A stretch of 64,000 nt of DNA from assembly GCA_020634555.1 (NCBI GenBank), contig JACKBK010000009.1, positions 1 through 64,000 on the forward strand. The letters run 5' to 3'. Source of the DNA: Caldilineae bacterium. GTDB lineage: Bacteria > Chloroflexota > Anaerolineae > JAAEKA01. The notes under the pieces were generated by a model. That model had not been told where the DNA came from. It searched no databases and saw nothing but the letters and a program-made list of their open reading frames with translations. The stretch's first letter is position 1, and the number at the start of each line of letters is the position of its first letter. The position numbers were made by a program, and so were the translations under genes. Positions 1 through 7,652 of this stretch are shown piece by piece.

Positions 1-63
1 CCAAGAGCCGTGAAACCAGCGATCAAAGGAGATAATCTGATGGCAAGGTGATAGTGGCGAATT

Positions 64-183
64 CGTGGCGAGGTGGTGGGGATCCGCGATGGCGAGATCG
101 TGGAGCTGGGCACTCACCAGCAGCTCCCCGACCAGTGCGGATTCTACCATCACCTGTACATGAGTCAATTCAAAGGGGAGGCC
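64..183 (+). pseudogene. Decayed C-terminal fragment of an ABC exporter ATPase
   Basis: The frame from about position 64 reads RDGEIVELGTHQQL and ends in GFYHHLYMSQFKGE, which is the extreme C-terminus of an exporter-type ABC ATPase (the H-loop follow-on and the terminal helix). It closely resembles the C-terminus of the ABC gene at 34385-36232, which has GEIVESGSHDEL and GFYYTLYMSQFKGK. In the same frame TGA and TAG occur at 49-54, so nothing upstream can be translated through. This is a remnant of a paralogue, not a gene. The rest of the open frame to 273 has no protein likeness. Confidence 0.7.
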
Positions 184-307
184 GATTTGAACGCGGATTG
201 GCACGGATTATTGGATTTCACGGAACCAGAGAGCGTTCACGGCGCGCTCCAAGCCATCTGTGTCATCCCGTAATCCGCTTAATCCGTGATCCTGACAGAT
301 GCGTCGT
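184..307. repeat. Short inverted CGGATT-type repeats flanking the GxxExxY gene
   Basis: Between the ABC remnant and the GxxExxY gene, motifs of the form GCGGATT and CACGGATTA (about 194-212) recur in inverted orientation as TAATCCGC and TAATCCGTG (about 270-291). They form a loose inverted repeat of unknown function. Confidence 0.45.
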
Positions 308-685
308 TCATCGCACGAACCTTTTGTACGTCAGGCTCTTGCTGCCGAAATTGAGCAGCAGGCCAACCTCAAGGCGATAGGCTTGCAGGTAGTTCAACAC
401 CTGTGCCCAGTGCGCGGCTTCGATCTCTTTAACCGCCTTCAACTCGACTAGCACCACGCCTTCGACAACAAAGTCTGCCCGGCGCCTTCCGATGGGCTTG
501 TGCAAGTCCTTGTAATAAATGTCCTGCCAGATCTCGCGTGCAAACGCCAGCCCAGCCCTGTCCAACTCATACGCCAGCGCGCGCTGATAAATGACCTCCT
601 GAAAGCCGTTCCCAAGGAACTTGTGTACCTCAAAGGCCGCGCCGAGAATTTTCTTGGTGATGTCGCCATGTTTCAGTTCAGCCAT
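308..685 (-). CDS. GxxExxY family protein (PD-(D/E)XK nuclease-like)
   Basis: This 125-residue protein carries the family signature GNGFQEVIY (GxxExxY) near residue 30. It also has the pattern RRADFVVEGVVLVELKAV, in which a D and an ExK resemble the catalytic core of PD-(D/E)XK nucleases. It ends LLLNFGSKSLTYKRFVR, as the family does (INFG...KRF). The start was set at the ATG at 685 because GGGAGG lies just upstream; an in-frame ATG eight codons earlier has no such site. The length is normal for the family. Function in the cell is not established; a nuclease-like fold is suggested by motif only. It stands alone and is flanked by inverted CGGATT-type repeats. Confidence 0.85.
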   Translation of the reverse strand: MAELKHGDITKKILGAAFEVHKFLGNGFQEVIYQRALAYELDRAGLAFAREIWQDIYYKDLHKPIGRRRADFVVEGVVLVELKAVKEIEAAHWAQVLNYLQAYRLEVGLLLNFGSKSLTYKRFVR

Positions 686-749
686 AGATGTGTATCCTCC
701 CATCAGCAATCACAATGTTGCAATCCCTCCGAAAGTCAATGCTGTTGTC

Positions 750-1307
750 CTAGCTCTGCAATGCCTCTTCGGCCAACTCATCGAACAGCGGCACAAGATC
801 AGCGGCGTGCTGTTCAAGATAGCCGCGCACCTGCGTGACATTGATCCCGGCGTTGATGAGTTCCACCACGTCCAGCAGATCCTGGCGGCGTCTGGCTCTC
901 AGCTTCATGTAGATCAGGGCTTCCGCCGGAACCACAGCCAGGCCGTGGCTCACCAATGGGTTGTCCAGAACCTCTTCCAGTTGTGCGCCCAGCGCAAACG
1001 GCGACAGGTAATCGATGCGCACGCCGTCTACCTCAATCGGCACACCGGGGCGGAAGGTGACCAGTGCGCCGTGATGCTCGAACGCCTCCTCCCCGACCAG
1101 GAAATCCACATCTGCCGTGGCGCGAATATACCCGTGAGCGCCTACGGCCAGGCCGCCGGCCAGCGCGTGGCGAATCCCCAGGCTTTCCAGTTGGGCTGCG
1201 CCCTGGATGGCCGCATCACGCACCTTTGGCGCGACAAACTCCAGCACATCGTTGATGTCCACCAAGCCAACCCGCCTCTCTCGTAGTTGAGCGTATGAAT
1301 AGTGCAT
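750..1307 (-). CDS. Nucleotidyltransferase-fold protein (DUF6036/AbiEii-like)
   Basis: The 185-residue product contains GGLAVGAHGYIRATADVDFL, matching the GG...RxTxDxD pattern of minimal nucleotidyltransferase-fold proteins such as DUF6036 and AbiEii relatives. The later stretch PAEALIYMKLRARRRQDLLD matches the conserved K...R...KDxxD end of these families. The open frame extends upstream, but the ATG at 1307 lies about 25 bases downstream of a good promoter (-10 at 1340-1345), so longer starts would not be fully transcribed. AbiEii-type proteins act as toxins with an AbiEi antitoxin; no antitoxin is visible beside this gene, so a toxin role is not supported. It is divergent from the thioesterase-like gene. 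Confidence 0.7.
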   Translation of the reverse strand: MHYSYAQLRERRVGLVDINDVLEFVAPKVRDAAIQGAAQLESLGIRHALAGGLAVGAHGYIRATADVDFLVGEEAFEHHGALVTFRPGVPIEVDGVRIDYLSPFALGAQLEEVLDNPLVSHGLAVVPAEALIYMKLRARRRQDLLDVVELINAGINVTQVRGYLEQHAADLVPLFDELAEEALQS

Positions 1308-1339
1308 CGGATATTTCTTATGAGCCAGATGACAACGAG

Positions 1340-1368
1340 AGTATAGCTCAAACTCCAACGCGCCGCAA
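1340..1368 (-). promoter_or_regulatory. Sigma70-type promoter for the nucleotidyltransferase-like gene
   Basis: Read on the minus strand: -35 TTGCGG (1363-1368), 17-base spacer, -10 TATACT (1340-1345). Transcription would begin near 1333, leaving a leader of about 25 bases. Confidence 0.65.
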
Positions 1369-1380
1369 ACGACTGGTTCG

Positions 1381-1409
1381 TTGACCCGCGTACGCCGCGG
1401 TGTTATAAT
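1381..1409 (+). promoter_or_regulatory. Sigma70-type promoter for the thioesterase/DinB pair
   Basis: TTGACC (1381-1386), 17-base spacer, TATAAT (1404-1409): near consensus. It is divergent from the promoter at 1340-1368, with the two -35 boxes about 12 bases apart. AAGGAG at 1444-1449 is the ribosome binding site of the next gene. Confidence 0.8.
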
Positions 1410-1456
1410 CGCCGGGCACGACTGCCGGTTCCCTGACACATCGAAGGAGCACATCC

Positions 1457-2305
1457 ATGGCTTTGGTTGGTTTGTATAGCGCGACAACCCGCATCGCGGA
1501 CCTGGATTCGCAGCGCCACGTGAGCAACCGGGTCTACGAGCAGTTTTGCGCCGAAGGGCGCTACCGGTTGCTGGAGCAACACGGCTGGTCCCTGGAGACT
1601 CTGCTGGCGCGCGGCGTGACCTTGCGGCCCGCGGCTACGTACGTAAAGTTCCATCGCCAGCAGCGGGCCGGCGCCGCGCTGACTGTCGAAACGACGGCTT
1701 ATCCCGCCGAGAACGGCGTGGTCGTCTGGGATCACAGCATCCGGCAGGACGACGGTGAACAGGTCTGCCAGGTGCAGGCGCTGACGAGCGTCATCGGCCG
1801 CGATGGCAGTGTGGTCGAGATCCTGCCCATCACTGCTGATCGGCCCGATCCGTACCTTATCGAAGGGGTTCCCGACTTCTCCGGCACCTGCCAGCGAGCC
1901 GAAAACGCCTTCAGTCCGCCCTATTCCGACATGGACTACTTCGGCGACCTGCCGGTGGCCGCCTGGTGGCGCATCTTCGAGGAGGGCCGCCACATGGCCG
2001 GCGACCAGCTTGGCCTCACCCGGGCGCGTTTCCTGCAGTTCGACACGATGCTCTTCTGGATCGCCGGCACCTACCGTTTCTACCGGACTATCAGGCCGGG
2101 GCAGAAGCTGGTCATCTACACCTGGCTGGAGCGCATCGTCCGCATCCGCGCCACCATTCGCCAGGAGATCCGGTCAGCCGATGACCAGACCCTCGTCGGG
2201 GCGTCGCGGGAGGAACACCTGATCGTCTCCCTGCTGCACTCGCGGCCCAAGGCCATGCCCGCCGAGCTGGGCGAAACCCTGACCGACTACATGGAGTTTC
2301 CGTAG
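1457..2305 (+). CDS. Tandem hot-dog acyl thioesterase-like protein
   Basis: The 282-residue protein looks like two hot-dog domains in tandem. The first (about residues 1-130) has DLDSQRHVSNRVYEQFCAEG, the pattern of 4-hydroxybenzoyl-CoA and acyl-ACP thioesterases, where the Asp is the usual catalytic residue. The second (about 150-282) has DMDYFGDLPVAAWWRIFEEG and a matching LVIYTWLERIVRIRATIRQE strand region. A role in hydrolysing an acyl thioester is inferred from the fold; the substrate is unknown. The ATG at 1457 has AAGGAG eight bases upstream and a near-consensus promoter. The DinB-family gene follows after two bases and is probably co-translated. Confidence 0.7.
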   Translation: MALVGLYSATTRIADLDSQRHVSNRVYEQFCAEGRYRLLEQHGWSLETLLARGVTLRPAATYVKFHRQQRAGAALTVETTAYPAENGVVVWDHSIRQDDGEQVCQVQALTSVIGRDGSVVEILPITADRPDPYLIEGVPDFSGTCQRAENAFSPPYSDMDYFGDLPVAAWWRIFEEGRHMAGDQLGLTRARFLQFDTMLFWIAGTYRFYRTIRPGQKLVIYTWLERIVRIRATIRQEIRSADDQTLVGASREEHLIVSLLHSRPKAMPAELGETLTDYMEFP

Positions 2306-2307
2306 CC

Positions 2308-2856
2308 ATGACAGACACCTCGAATCCCAACACGCCGGCCCTGTCCACCCGCGAGGAGCTTCGTCGCGAGATCGAGGCTACGCGCACAGCCTTCCACCAG
2401 TTGCTCGACAGCATCCCGGTGGACGCCTACAGCCTGCCCACCGACAACCCGGCCTGGAACGTCGGCCAGGTGCTTTACCACATGAGCCTGGCGCCGCGGC
2501 TGCTGGGCGAGGACGCGAAGATGATCAGGGGGCAAAGCCGGCTGCTGCGGGTGGTTCCGGCCATCGTGCCGCGTCGCCTGTTCGACTGGGTGAACAAGGA
2601 ATGGACGCGCTACCGCGGCCGCAACCCGTCGCGCGCGTTTCTGGCAGGCGAGTACGACAAGGCTCACGCGGCCGCGCTGCGCGCGCTGGCTGACGTAGAC
2701 GACGCCGACTTCCAGCTTCGCGTGCATTACCCCGACTGGGATCCGCTGCTGGCTGGCGAGGTGACGCTGGAAAGGCTGTTCCACTACGTCAAGGCGCACT
2801 TCGACTCGCACGCCGGGCAGCTTCGGCAGATCGTTGCCGAACAGCAGGACAGCTAA
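2308..2856 (+). CDS. DinB-family (DinB_2) protein
   Basis: The 182-residue protein has the four-helix layout of DinB/YfiT-like proteins. There is an early helix with FHQLLDSIP, then NPAWNVGQVLYHMSLAPRLL (the first metal-ligand His) and near the end LFHYVKAHFDSHAGQLRQIV (the second His pair). Such proteins often bind a divalent metal and act as thiol-dependent transferases or have no known activity, so no reaction can be assigned. The start lies two bases after the stop of the thioesterase-like gene, so the two form a transcription unit. Confidence 0.75.
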   Translation: MTDTSNPNTPALSTREELRREIEATRTAFHQLLDSIPVDAYSLPTDNPAWNVGQVLYHMSLAPRLLGEDAKMIRGQSRLLRVVPAIVPRRLFDWVNKEWTRYRGRNPSRAFLAGEYDKAHAAALRALADVDDADFQLRVHYPDWDPLLAGEVTLERLFHYVKAHFDSHAGQLRQIVAEQQDS

Positions 2857-2905
2857 AGACCTTCGGCAGGAAATATACTACCAAGCGAGGGACGGACGGG
2901 AGGAG

Positions 2906-3205
2906 TCAGGGGATCAGATCGTCGATGGAAAGGCCCAGCGCTCGGGCAAGCGCACTCAGTACATCGATTGAGCCGCTGCGCCGACCCGATTCGAGTTGCG
3001 ACAGGTATGGCTTGCTGATACCCGCAAGGTCGGCCACCTGTTGCTGGGTAAGTCCGCGGTGTTCCCGCCAGACTCGTATCGGGTTCTCGCCATCCAGAAT
3101 AGCGTATGTGACAGAACTTGGGATCAGTTCTTCCCCGCCAGCAATAGCCCGCTGAGCCTCATCGTAGGCTTGGATGTCGGCCAACATGTTACCGGTGCTG
3201 GTCAT
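2906..3205 (-). CDS. XRE-family helix-turn-helix protein, last gene of the HicAB module
   Basis: A 99-residue DNA-binding protein. The C-terminal half, VWREHRGLTQQQVADLAGIS followed by KPYLSQLESGRRSGSIDVLS, is a typical Cro/CI-type helix-turn-helix. The N-terminal part (YDEAQRAIAGGEELIPSSV) resembles the acidic leader of HTH antitoxins found next to RelE/ParE toxins. The start at 3205 overlaps the end of hicB by 17 bases; an alternative ATG at 3187 begins just after the hicB stop. The overlap implies coupled translation with hicB, and autoregulation of the three-gene unit is likely but inferred. Confidence 0.75.
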   Translation of the reverse strand: MTSTGNMLADIQAYDEAQRAIAGGEELIPSSVTYAILDGENPIRVWREHRGLTQQQVADLAGISKPYLSQLESGRRSGSIDVLSALARALGLSIDDLIP

Positions 3206-3548
3206 GGATTCCAAGCCCTTCGGCCAACATTGTGGTGACAAGGGCGTTCATGCTCACACCTTCCTGTCTGGCGCGCGCCGCCAACCGGGCATGAAGGCTC
3301 TTGGGGACACGCTGAACAAATCTGCCACTGTAGCTGCCGCCGCTTCTCGGTTCCGGAGCCGGCAATCCCAAGTCTTCCAGCGCAGCGATGGTCTCTTCCA
3401 GCGCATCCATGCCGTTGCTGATAGCCTCGTCCGGTGTCTCACCGTCGGAGATGCACTCTGAAAAGTCGGGGAACATGATGAGATAGCCGCCACCATCCTC
3501 TGGTGCGAGCGGGTGAATCTCAAACGGATATTGGCTCAAGTCACGCAT
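3189..3548 (-). CDS. hicB: HicB-family antitoxin
   Basis: The 119-residue product starts with the HicB partial RNase H-like fold (YPFEIHPLAPEDGGGYLIMF, then FPDFSECISDGETPDEAISN). It ends with a ribbon-helix-helix DNA-binding segment (FVQRVPKSLHARLAARARQE) followed by GVSMNALVTTMLAEGL. This two-part layout is that of long HicB antitoxins, which bind HicA and repress the operon. It begins three bases after the hicA stop. Unlike most hicAB pairs, it is followed by an overlapping XRE gene. Confidence 0.88.
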   Translation of the reverse strand: MRDLSQYPFEIHPLAPEDGGGYLIMFPDFSECISDGETPDEAISNGMDALEETIAALEDLGLPAPEPRSGGSYSGRFVQRVPKSLHARLAARARQEGVSMNALVTTMLAEGLGIHDQHR

Positions 3549-3551
3549 ATC

Positions 3552-3776
3552 TCAGTCCGTCACGAAGTCAACAAATTTTCTGACATAGATCGGTTTGATA
3601 GGGCGGCGGGCAGGGACTGGAAGGGTTCTGCCATCCGGTCGTATGAACACAACATGGCTGGTGCCGTGTTGTCGCCATTCTACGCCAAATGCAAGTGCAA
3701 CCACTTTCAGGTCGTCGATGCGCCAATCTTGCGGATTGTTACGCATTTTCTCCAGGATTTTATCAGCCCTACCCAT
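3552..3776 (-). CDS. hicA: HicA-family mRNA interferase toxin
   Basis: The 74-residue toxin has the dsRNA-binding-like HicA fold. GVEWRQHGTSHVVFIRPDG contains the conserved G-T-S-H, with His41 as the expected catalytic residue, and the tail LPVPARRPIKPIYVRKFVDF is typical. HicA cleaves mRNA in a translation-independent manner and is held by HicB. No ribosome binding site precedes the ATG. A -10 like TATCAT ends six bases upstream, so the message may be leaderless. Slightly longer than average HicA (about 60 residues). Confidence 0.85.
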   Translation of the reverse strand: MGRADKILEKMRNNPQDWRIDDLKVVALAFGVEWRQHGTSHVVFIRPDGRTLPVPARRPIKPIYVRKFVDFVTD

Positions 3777-3782
3777 GTCGCG

Positions 3783-3812
3783 ATGATACTATATTCGATG
3801 TCATTTTGGCAA
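3783..3812 (-). promoter_or_regulatory. Possible promoter giving leaderless hicA mRNA
   Basis: Minus strand: TTGCCA (3807-3812), 18-base spacer, TATCAT (3783-3788), six bases, then the hicA ATG at 3776. An overlapping TATAGT could serve instead but with a poor spacer. Confidence 0.45.
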
Positions 3813-4039
3813 ATGAGCGAATCTCTGACGACGCACTATTCATACGGCTACGCACCGTGCCGCAAGACAATCCCCGTAAGACTCTCGTAACCCTTGCGCA
3901 ACCTTCACTTCAGGATTGCCGGCTATGGTTAGGGGGACGGTTGGGTGACGTGAGGACAGGACCACGACTGCCTCAGCCCGGCCAGCGGGACGATCCCCGA
4001 ACCTCCTCTTCAGTCCAAACAGTAAGGAGAACACCTGAA

Positions 4040-7006
4040 ATGTCCAGGAAACACACGGAAAGACGCAACAGCATTCTCGTGCTTGCCGTCGCGCTGGCGC
4101 TGCTCATTACGCCCGCGCTGGCTCAAGCCGCGCCAGCCGCTCAGTCTGCGCCGGCCGGCGGAACCGAATATGCCCTGACCTATGGCTGGTACCAGGGTCA
4201 GAGCACCTTCTATTACAGCTTCGACAACGCAGTTCCCAGCTCCGACGGCGGCGTGACAGTCACACCGGCGCCGATCTATGTCTTCTTTTACGGCGATGAC
4301 ACGGCGGTCCCCGGCCAGCACAACGTGGTTGATGTGGTGCCCGGCGATTCCGGCTACTCCGACCTCTGGCAGGTCCACAAGGTCACCGTCCCCGACGATT
4401 ACACGCCCGACAGTGTCCGCTCCTACGCCGACATCGTCACGAACGGCTACACCGTGACACCCGTGGACGTGTTTGTCAACTGCCCCATCGTGCCCGAAAA
4501 CAGCACCTTGCAGTACAGCCAGCAGGGCCTGACCCAGGGATGGAACGACGACAGCGCGGTCTACTACTTCGACTTCGGGCTGAACCCGGTGGAAACGGCG
4601 CCGATCTACGTGCTGTTCTACGGCGACGACACGCCGGTGCCTGACCAGCGCAACATCATCGATGACATTCCGGGCGATGCGGACTACTCGGCGTTCTGGC
4701 GGGTCCACAAGGTCACCGTGCCGGACGACTACGTGGCGAACACCGCCACCTCGCTGGACGACATCACGACGGCGGGCTACACGGTCACCCCGACAAGCAT
4801 CCTGGTCAACTGCCCCGTGGTGCGGACGGAGGGCGCGCCGGAGATGTTCGACCTGACCAGCGGCTGGTATCAGAACGGCGGTGTCGAGTACTACAGCTTC
4901 AACAACCCCGTGCCCAGCACCGAGGGCAGCCCGGTGGTGACTCCGGCGCCGATCTACGTGCTGTTCTATGGCGACGGAACACCTGTACCCTTCCAGCACA
5001 ACATCATCGATGTGGTGCCCGGTGACCCCGGCTACTCCGACCTCTGGCAGGTGCATAAGGTGACGGTGCCCGACGCTTACGTTGCCGATACAGTTAGATC
5101 CTACGCCCAGATTGCCGACGCCGGCTATCCCATCGACGTGCTCGATGTGTTCGTCAACTGCCCGGTGGTGCCAGAAGGCAGCAGCCTGGCCGACCCCAGC
5201 GACGCCGCTTACACTCAGGGCTGGTATCAGGGACAGACGGTGTTCTACTTCGACTTCGGGCTGAACCCAACCGAGACGGCGCCGATCTACGTGCTGTTTT
5301 ACGGCGACGACACACCGGTGCCTGGCCAGGACAACATCGTGGACACGGTGCCCGGTGAAGCGGACTACTCGGCTTTCTGGCAGGTGCACAAGGTGACGGT
5401 GCCTGATGACTATGTTGCCAACAGCGCCACCTCGCTGAGCGACCTGCAGGCCGCCAGCTATCCGATCACACCGACAAACATTCTTGTCAACTGCCCCATC
5501 GTGCGCACTGAAGGCGCGCCGCAGGAGTACCCGCTGACCACCGGCTGGTATCAGGACCGCAGCACCTTCTACTACAACTTCGACAACGAGGTTCCCAGCT
5601 CCGACGGCGGCGTGACAGTCACGCCTGCGCCGATCTACGTCTTCTTCTACGGCGACGATACGGCGGTGCCCGGCCAGCACAACGTGGTCGATGTGGTGCC
5701 CGGCGATCCGGGTTACTCCGACCTGTGGCAGGTTCACAAGGTCACCGTGCCCGACGACTATGTGGCAGATAGCGTTCGTTCCTACGCCGACATCGTCACA
5801 AACGGCTACACCGTGACACCTGTCGATGTGTTCGTCAACTGTCCCATCGTGCCCGCCGGCAGCACGTTGCAGTACAGCCAGCAGGGCCTGACCCAGGGCT
5901 GGGACGACAGCAGCGCGGTGTACTACTTCGACTTCGGGCTGAACCCGGTGGAAACGGCGCCGATCTACGTGCTGTTCTACGGCGATGATACGCCGGTGCC
6001 GGGCCAGCGCAACATCATCGATGACATTCCGGGCGACGCAGACTACTCAGCCTTCTGGCGGGTCCACAAGGTGACGGTGCCTGACGACTACGTGGCCAAC
6101 ACCGCCCGCTCGCTGGACGATATCACGACGGCCGGCTACACGATTACACCGACAAGCATCCTGGTCAACTGCCCGGTGGTGCGGACGGAGGATGCGCCGG
6201 AGATGTTTGACCTGACCAGCGGCTGGTACCAGCACGGCAACGTTGAGTACTACAGCTTCAGCAACCCCATCCCGACCACTGAAGGCGGGCCGACAGTGGT
6301 ACCAGCGCCGATCTACGTGTTGTTCTACGGCGACGGGACGGCGGTGCCCGGCCAGCACAACATCATCGACGTGGTGCCGGGCGATCCGGGCTACTCCGAC
6401 CTGTGGCAGGTCCACAAGGTGACGGTGCCTGACGACTACATGGCTGACACTGTGCGCTCCTACGCCCAGATCGTGGACGCCGGCTACCCCATCGACGTGC
6501 TGGATGTGTTCGTCAACTGCCCGGTGGTGCCGGAGGGCAGCAGCCTGTCTGATCCCAGCGACGCACCGTACGTGCAGGGCTGGTATCAGGGACAGACGGT
6601 TTTCTACTTCGACTTCGGCATGAACCCGACGACCACTGCGCCGATCTACGTTTTGTTCTACGGCGACGGGACGCCGGTGCCTGGCCAGGACAACATCGTG
6701 GATACGGTGCCAGGCCAGCCGGACTACTCGGCCTTCTGGCAGGTGCATCAGGTAACGGTGCCGGACGACTATGTGGCTAACAGCGCGACTTCGTTGAGCG
6801 ACCTGCAAGCCGCCAGCTATCCGATCACGCCGACAAGCATCCTGGTTAACTGCCCCATCGTCATGCAGCCGACCGCCGTTGACCTTGTGGAGCTTACCGC
6901 CGGTCAGGCAAGCGGCGTAAGCGCGGCTGTCGCGGCGGGCGTGGCCGGCATCTTGTTGCTCCTGTTGGCAGGTGTGGCTTTGGGGCTGCGGCGTAGCAGC
7001 TTGTAG
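4040..7006 (+). CDS. Secreted membrane-anchored protein of eight repeats
   Basis: A 988-residue surface protein. Residues 1-32 form a signal peptide (RKHTERRNSILVLAVALALL, then ALAQA). Eight repeats of about 113 residues follow. Each holds GW(Y/N/D) at the start, an API(Y)V(L/F)FYGD strand, VPG...YSxxWxVHKVTVPDDY, and a closing (V/I)LVNCP(I/V)V with one cysteine. The C-terminus has one transmembrane helix (about 958-982) and an RRSSL tail, so the repeats face outside. Repeats 1-4 and 5-8 match pairwise, so the gene is a duplicated tetrad with a 1359-base (453-residue) period. AAGGAG at 4024-4029 fixes the start; longer upstream frames lack a signal. I recognise no named domain. Its high periodicity also produces very long antisense open frames, which I treat as shadows. 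Confidence 0.85.
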   Translation: MSRKHTERRNSILVLAVALALLITPALAQAAPAAQSAPAGGTEYALTYGWYQGQSTFYYSFDNAVPSSDGGVTVTPAPIYVFFYGDDTAVPGQHNVVDVVPGDSGYSDLWQVHKVTVPDDYTPDSVRSYADIVTNGYTVTPVDVFVNCPIVPENSTLQYSQQGLTQGWNDDSAVYYFDFGLNPVETAPIYVLFYGDDTPVPDQRNIIDDIPGDADYSAFWRVHKVTVPDDYVANTATSLDDITTAGYTVTPTSILVNCPVVRTEGAPEMFDLTSGWYQNGGVEYYSFNNPVPSTEGSPVVTPAPIYVLFYGDGTPVPFQHNIIDVVPGDPGYSDLWQVHKVTVPDAYVADTVRSYAQIADAGYPIDVLDVFVNCPVVPEGSSLADPSDAAYTQGWYQGQTVFYFDFGLNPTETAPIYVLFYGDDTPVPGQDNIVDTVPGEADYSAFWQVHKVTVPDDYVANSATSLSDLQAASYPITPTNILVNCPIVRTEGAPQEYPLTTGWYQDRSTFYYNFDNEVPSSDGGVTVTPAPIYVFFYGDDTAVPGQHNVVDVVPGDPGYSDLWQVHKVTVPDDYVADSVRSYADIVTNGYTVTPVDVFVNCPIVPAGSTLQYSQQGLTQGWDDSSAVYYFDFGLNPVETAPIYVLFYGDDTPVPGQRNIIDDIPGDADYSAFWRVHKVTVPDDYVANTARSLDDITTAGYTITPTSILVNCPVVRTEDAPEMFDLTSGWYQHGNVEYYSFSNPIPTTEGGPTVVPAPIYVLFYGDGTAVPGQHNIIDVVPGDPGYSDLWQVHKVTVPDDYMADTVRSYAQIVDAGYPIDVLDVFVNCPVVPEGSSLSDPSDAPYVQGWYQGQTVFYFDFGMNPTTTAPIYVLFYGDGTPVPGQDNIVDTVPGQPDYSAFWQVHQVTVPDDYVANSATSLSDLQAASYPITPTSILVNCPIVMQPTAVDLVELTAGQASGVSAAVAAGVAGILLLLLAGVALGLRRSSL

Positions 7007-7056
7007 CATCCAGGGTTGAAACCGAGATGCGCCTGATTGTGCGCTGACCATATGCA

Positions 7057-7098
7057 AAAGAGAGTTGCCAACCGTTCCAACAGTTGGCAACTCTCTTT
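7057..7098 (+). terminator. Perfect 16-bp hairpin after the repeat protein
   Basis: The arms at 7057-7072 and 7083-7098 (core GAGAGTTGCCAAC) are perfectly complementary around a ten-base loop, and the right arm ends in TTT. It lies 50 bases after the stop of the repeat protein and just before the ileS promoter. The GTTGGCAACT arm recurs at 21361-21414. Confidence 0.75.
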
Positions 7099-7100
7099 GA

Positions 7101-7129
7101 TTGACAAGTACCCTGACATGTGGTAAATT
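7101..7129 (+). promoter_or_regulatory. Sigma70-type promoter of the ileS T-box transcript
   Basis: TTGACA (7101-7106), 17-base spacer, TAAATT (7124-7129). Transcription would begin near 7136, placing the whole T-box leader in the transcript. Confidence 0.75.
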
Positions 7130-7135
7130 CTCCGC

Positions 7136-7520
7136 CACAATCGACGCACTAATCGCGATGATGGAGACGAGTAGATGGGCAGGTAGCCTCGCAGCGAGCC
7201 TGGGGCGGTGCAAGCCAGGCAGGACTACCCCGTCGAAAATCCCTCCGGAGCAGCGCGCTGAACGGTAATCAGTAATCAGATGCCAGTTATCAGTCAGGGC
7301 AGTTTTACCATCTAGTGGTCACTGAACACTGACTACTGATCACTGATAACTAAGTAAGCGGCGCCGGGTTCGTGGTCCGTTACCAGCCACGGGGATGTGA
7401 TGGCATCCCAACCGAGTGGGTGGTGGTCGCCTTCGTGTAGACCGCCGCCAACCGAGGTGGTACCGCGGCAGCGCAAGCTCTCGTCCTCGATCTGAGGAAC
7501 GAGGGCGTTTTTGTTTTGCA
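7136..7520 (+). promoter_or_regulatory. T-box riboswitch leader of ileS
   Basis: The leader has a GC-rich stem I region beginning with GACGAGTAG (about 7165-7235). It has the highly conserved T-box sequence AACCGAGGTGGTACCGCGG at 7450-7468, and a terminator at about 7478-7514 (CTCGTCCTC with GAGGAACGAG, then GTTTTTGTTTT). Uncharged tRNA would pair through its CCA end with the T-box and favour the antiterminator, raising IleRS synthesis. ATC at about 7239-7241 could be the isoleucine specifier, but I have not proved the fold. The spacer between stem I and the antiterminator holds an inserted repeat (about 7262-7350), making the leader longer than usual. Confidence 0.85.
7262..7350. repeat. TGATCAGT-type degenerate repeat inside the T-box leader
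   Basis: A run of short motifs such as CAGTAATCAG, CAGTTATCAGT, CTGATCACTGATAACT. The same style of sequence occurs at 20575-20655 and 24431-24486. Confidence 0.65.
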
Positions 7521-7527
7521 GAAGGTT

Positions 7528-7600
7528 TTTTTGGAAGGAAAATTGAGAAAGGCAGGAAAGAAGGGAAAGAAAGGAAAACAGGGAAAGGCCGGAAGGACGG
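7528..7600. repeat. Polypurine tract upstream of ileS
   Basis: Almost uninterrupted A/G sequence made of GGAAAG-like units, between the T-box terminator and the ileS start. Similar tracts follow ileS (11157-11312) and lie in the radical-SAM gene (20690-20760). Confidence 0.7.
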
Positions 7601-7652
7601 CGTTGACCGATCGCCCTGTCACCCCTCCCCTTGTCATCCCAGCGAGGTAATC

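Noticed and set aside
3689..4039. Extension of the repeat protein upstream to 3689
   Set aside because: The extra 117 codons overlap hicA on the other strand and would bury the signal peptide. AAGGAG lies directly before 4040.
4010..5737. A 575-codon antisense open frame, and another of 388 codons at 6047-7213, opposite the repeat protein
   Set aside because: They mirror the repeat protein and show only repeated VVDRR-type patterns without a start signal. The sense strand has the signal peptide, ribosome site and terminator.
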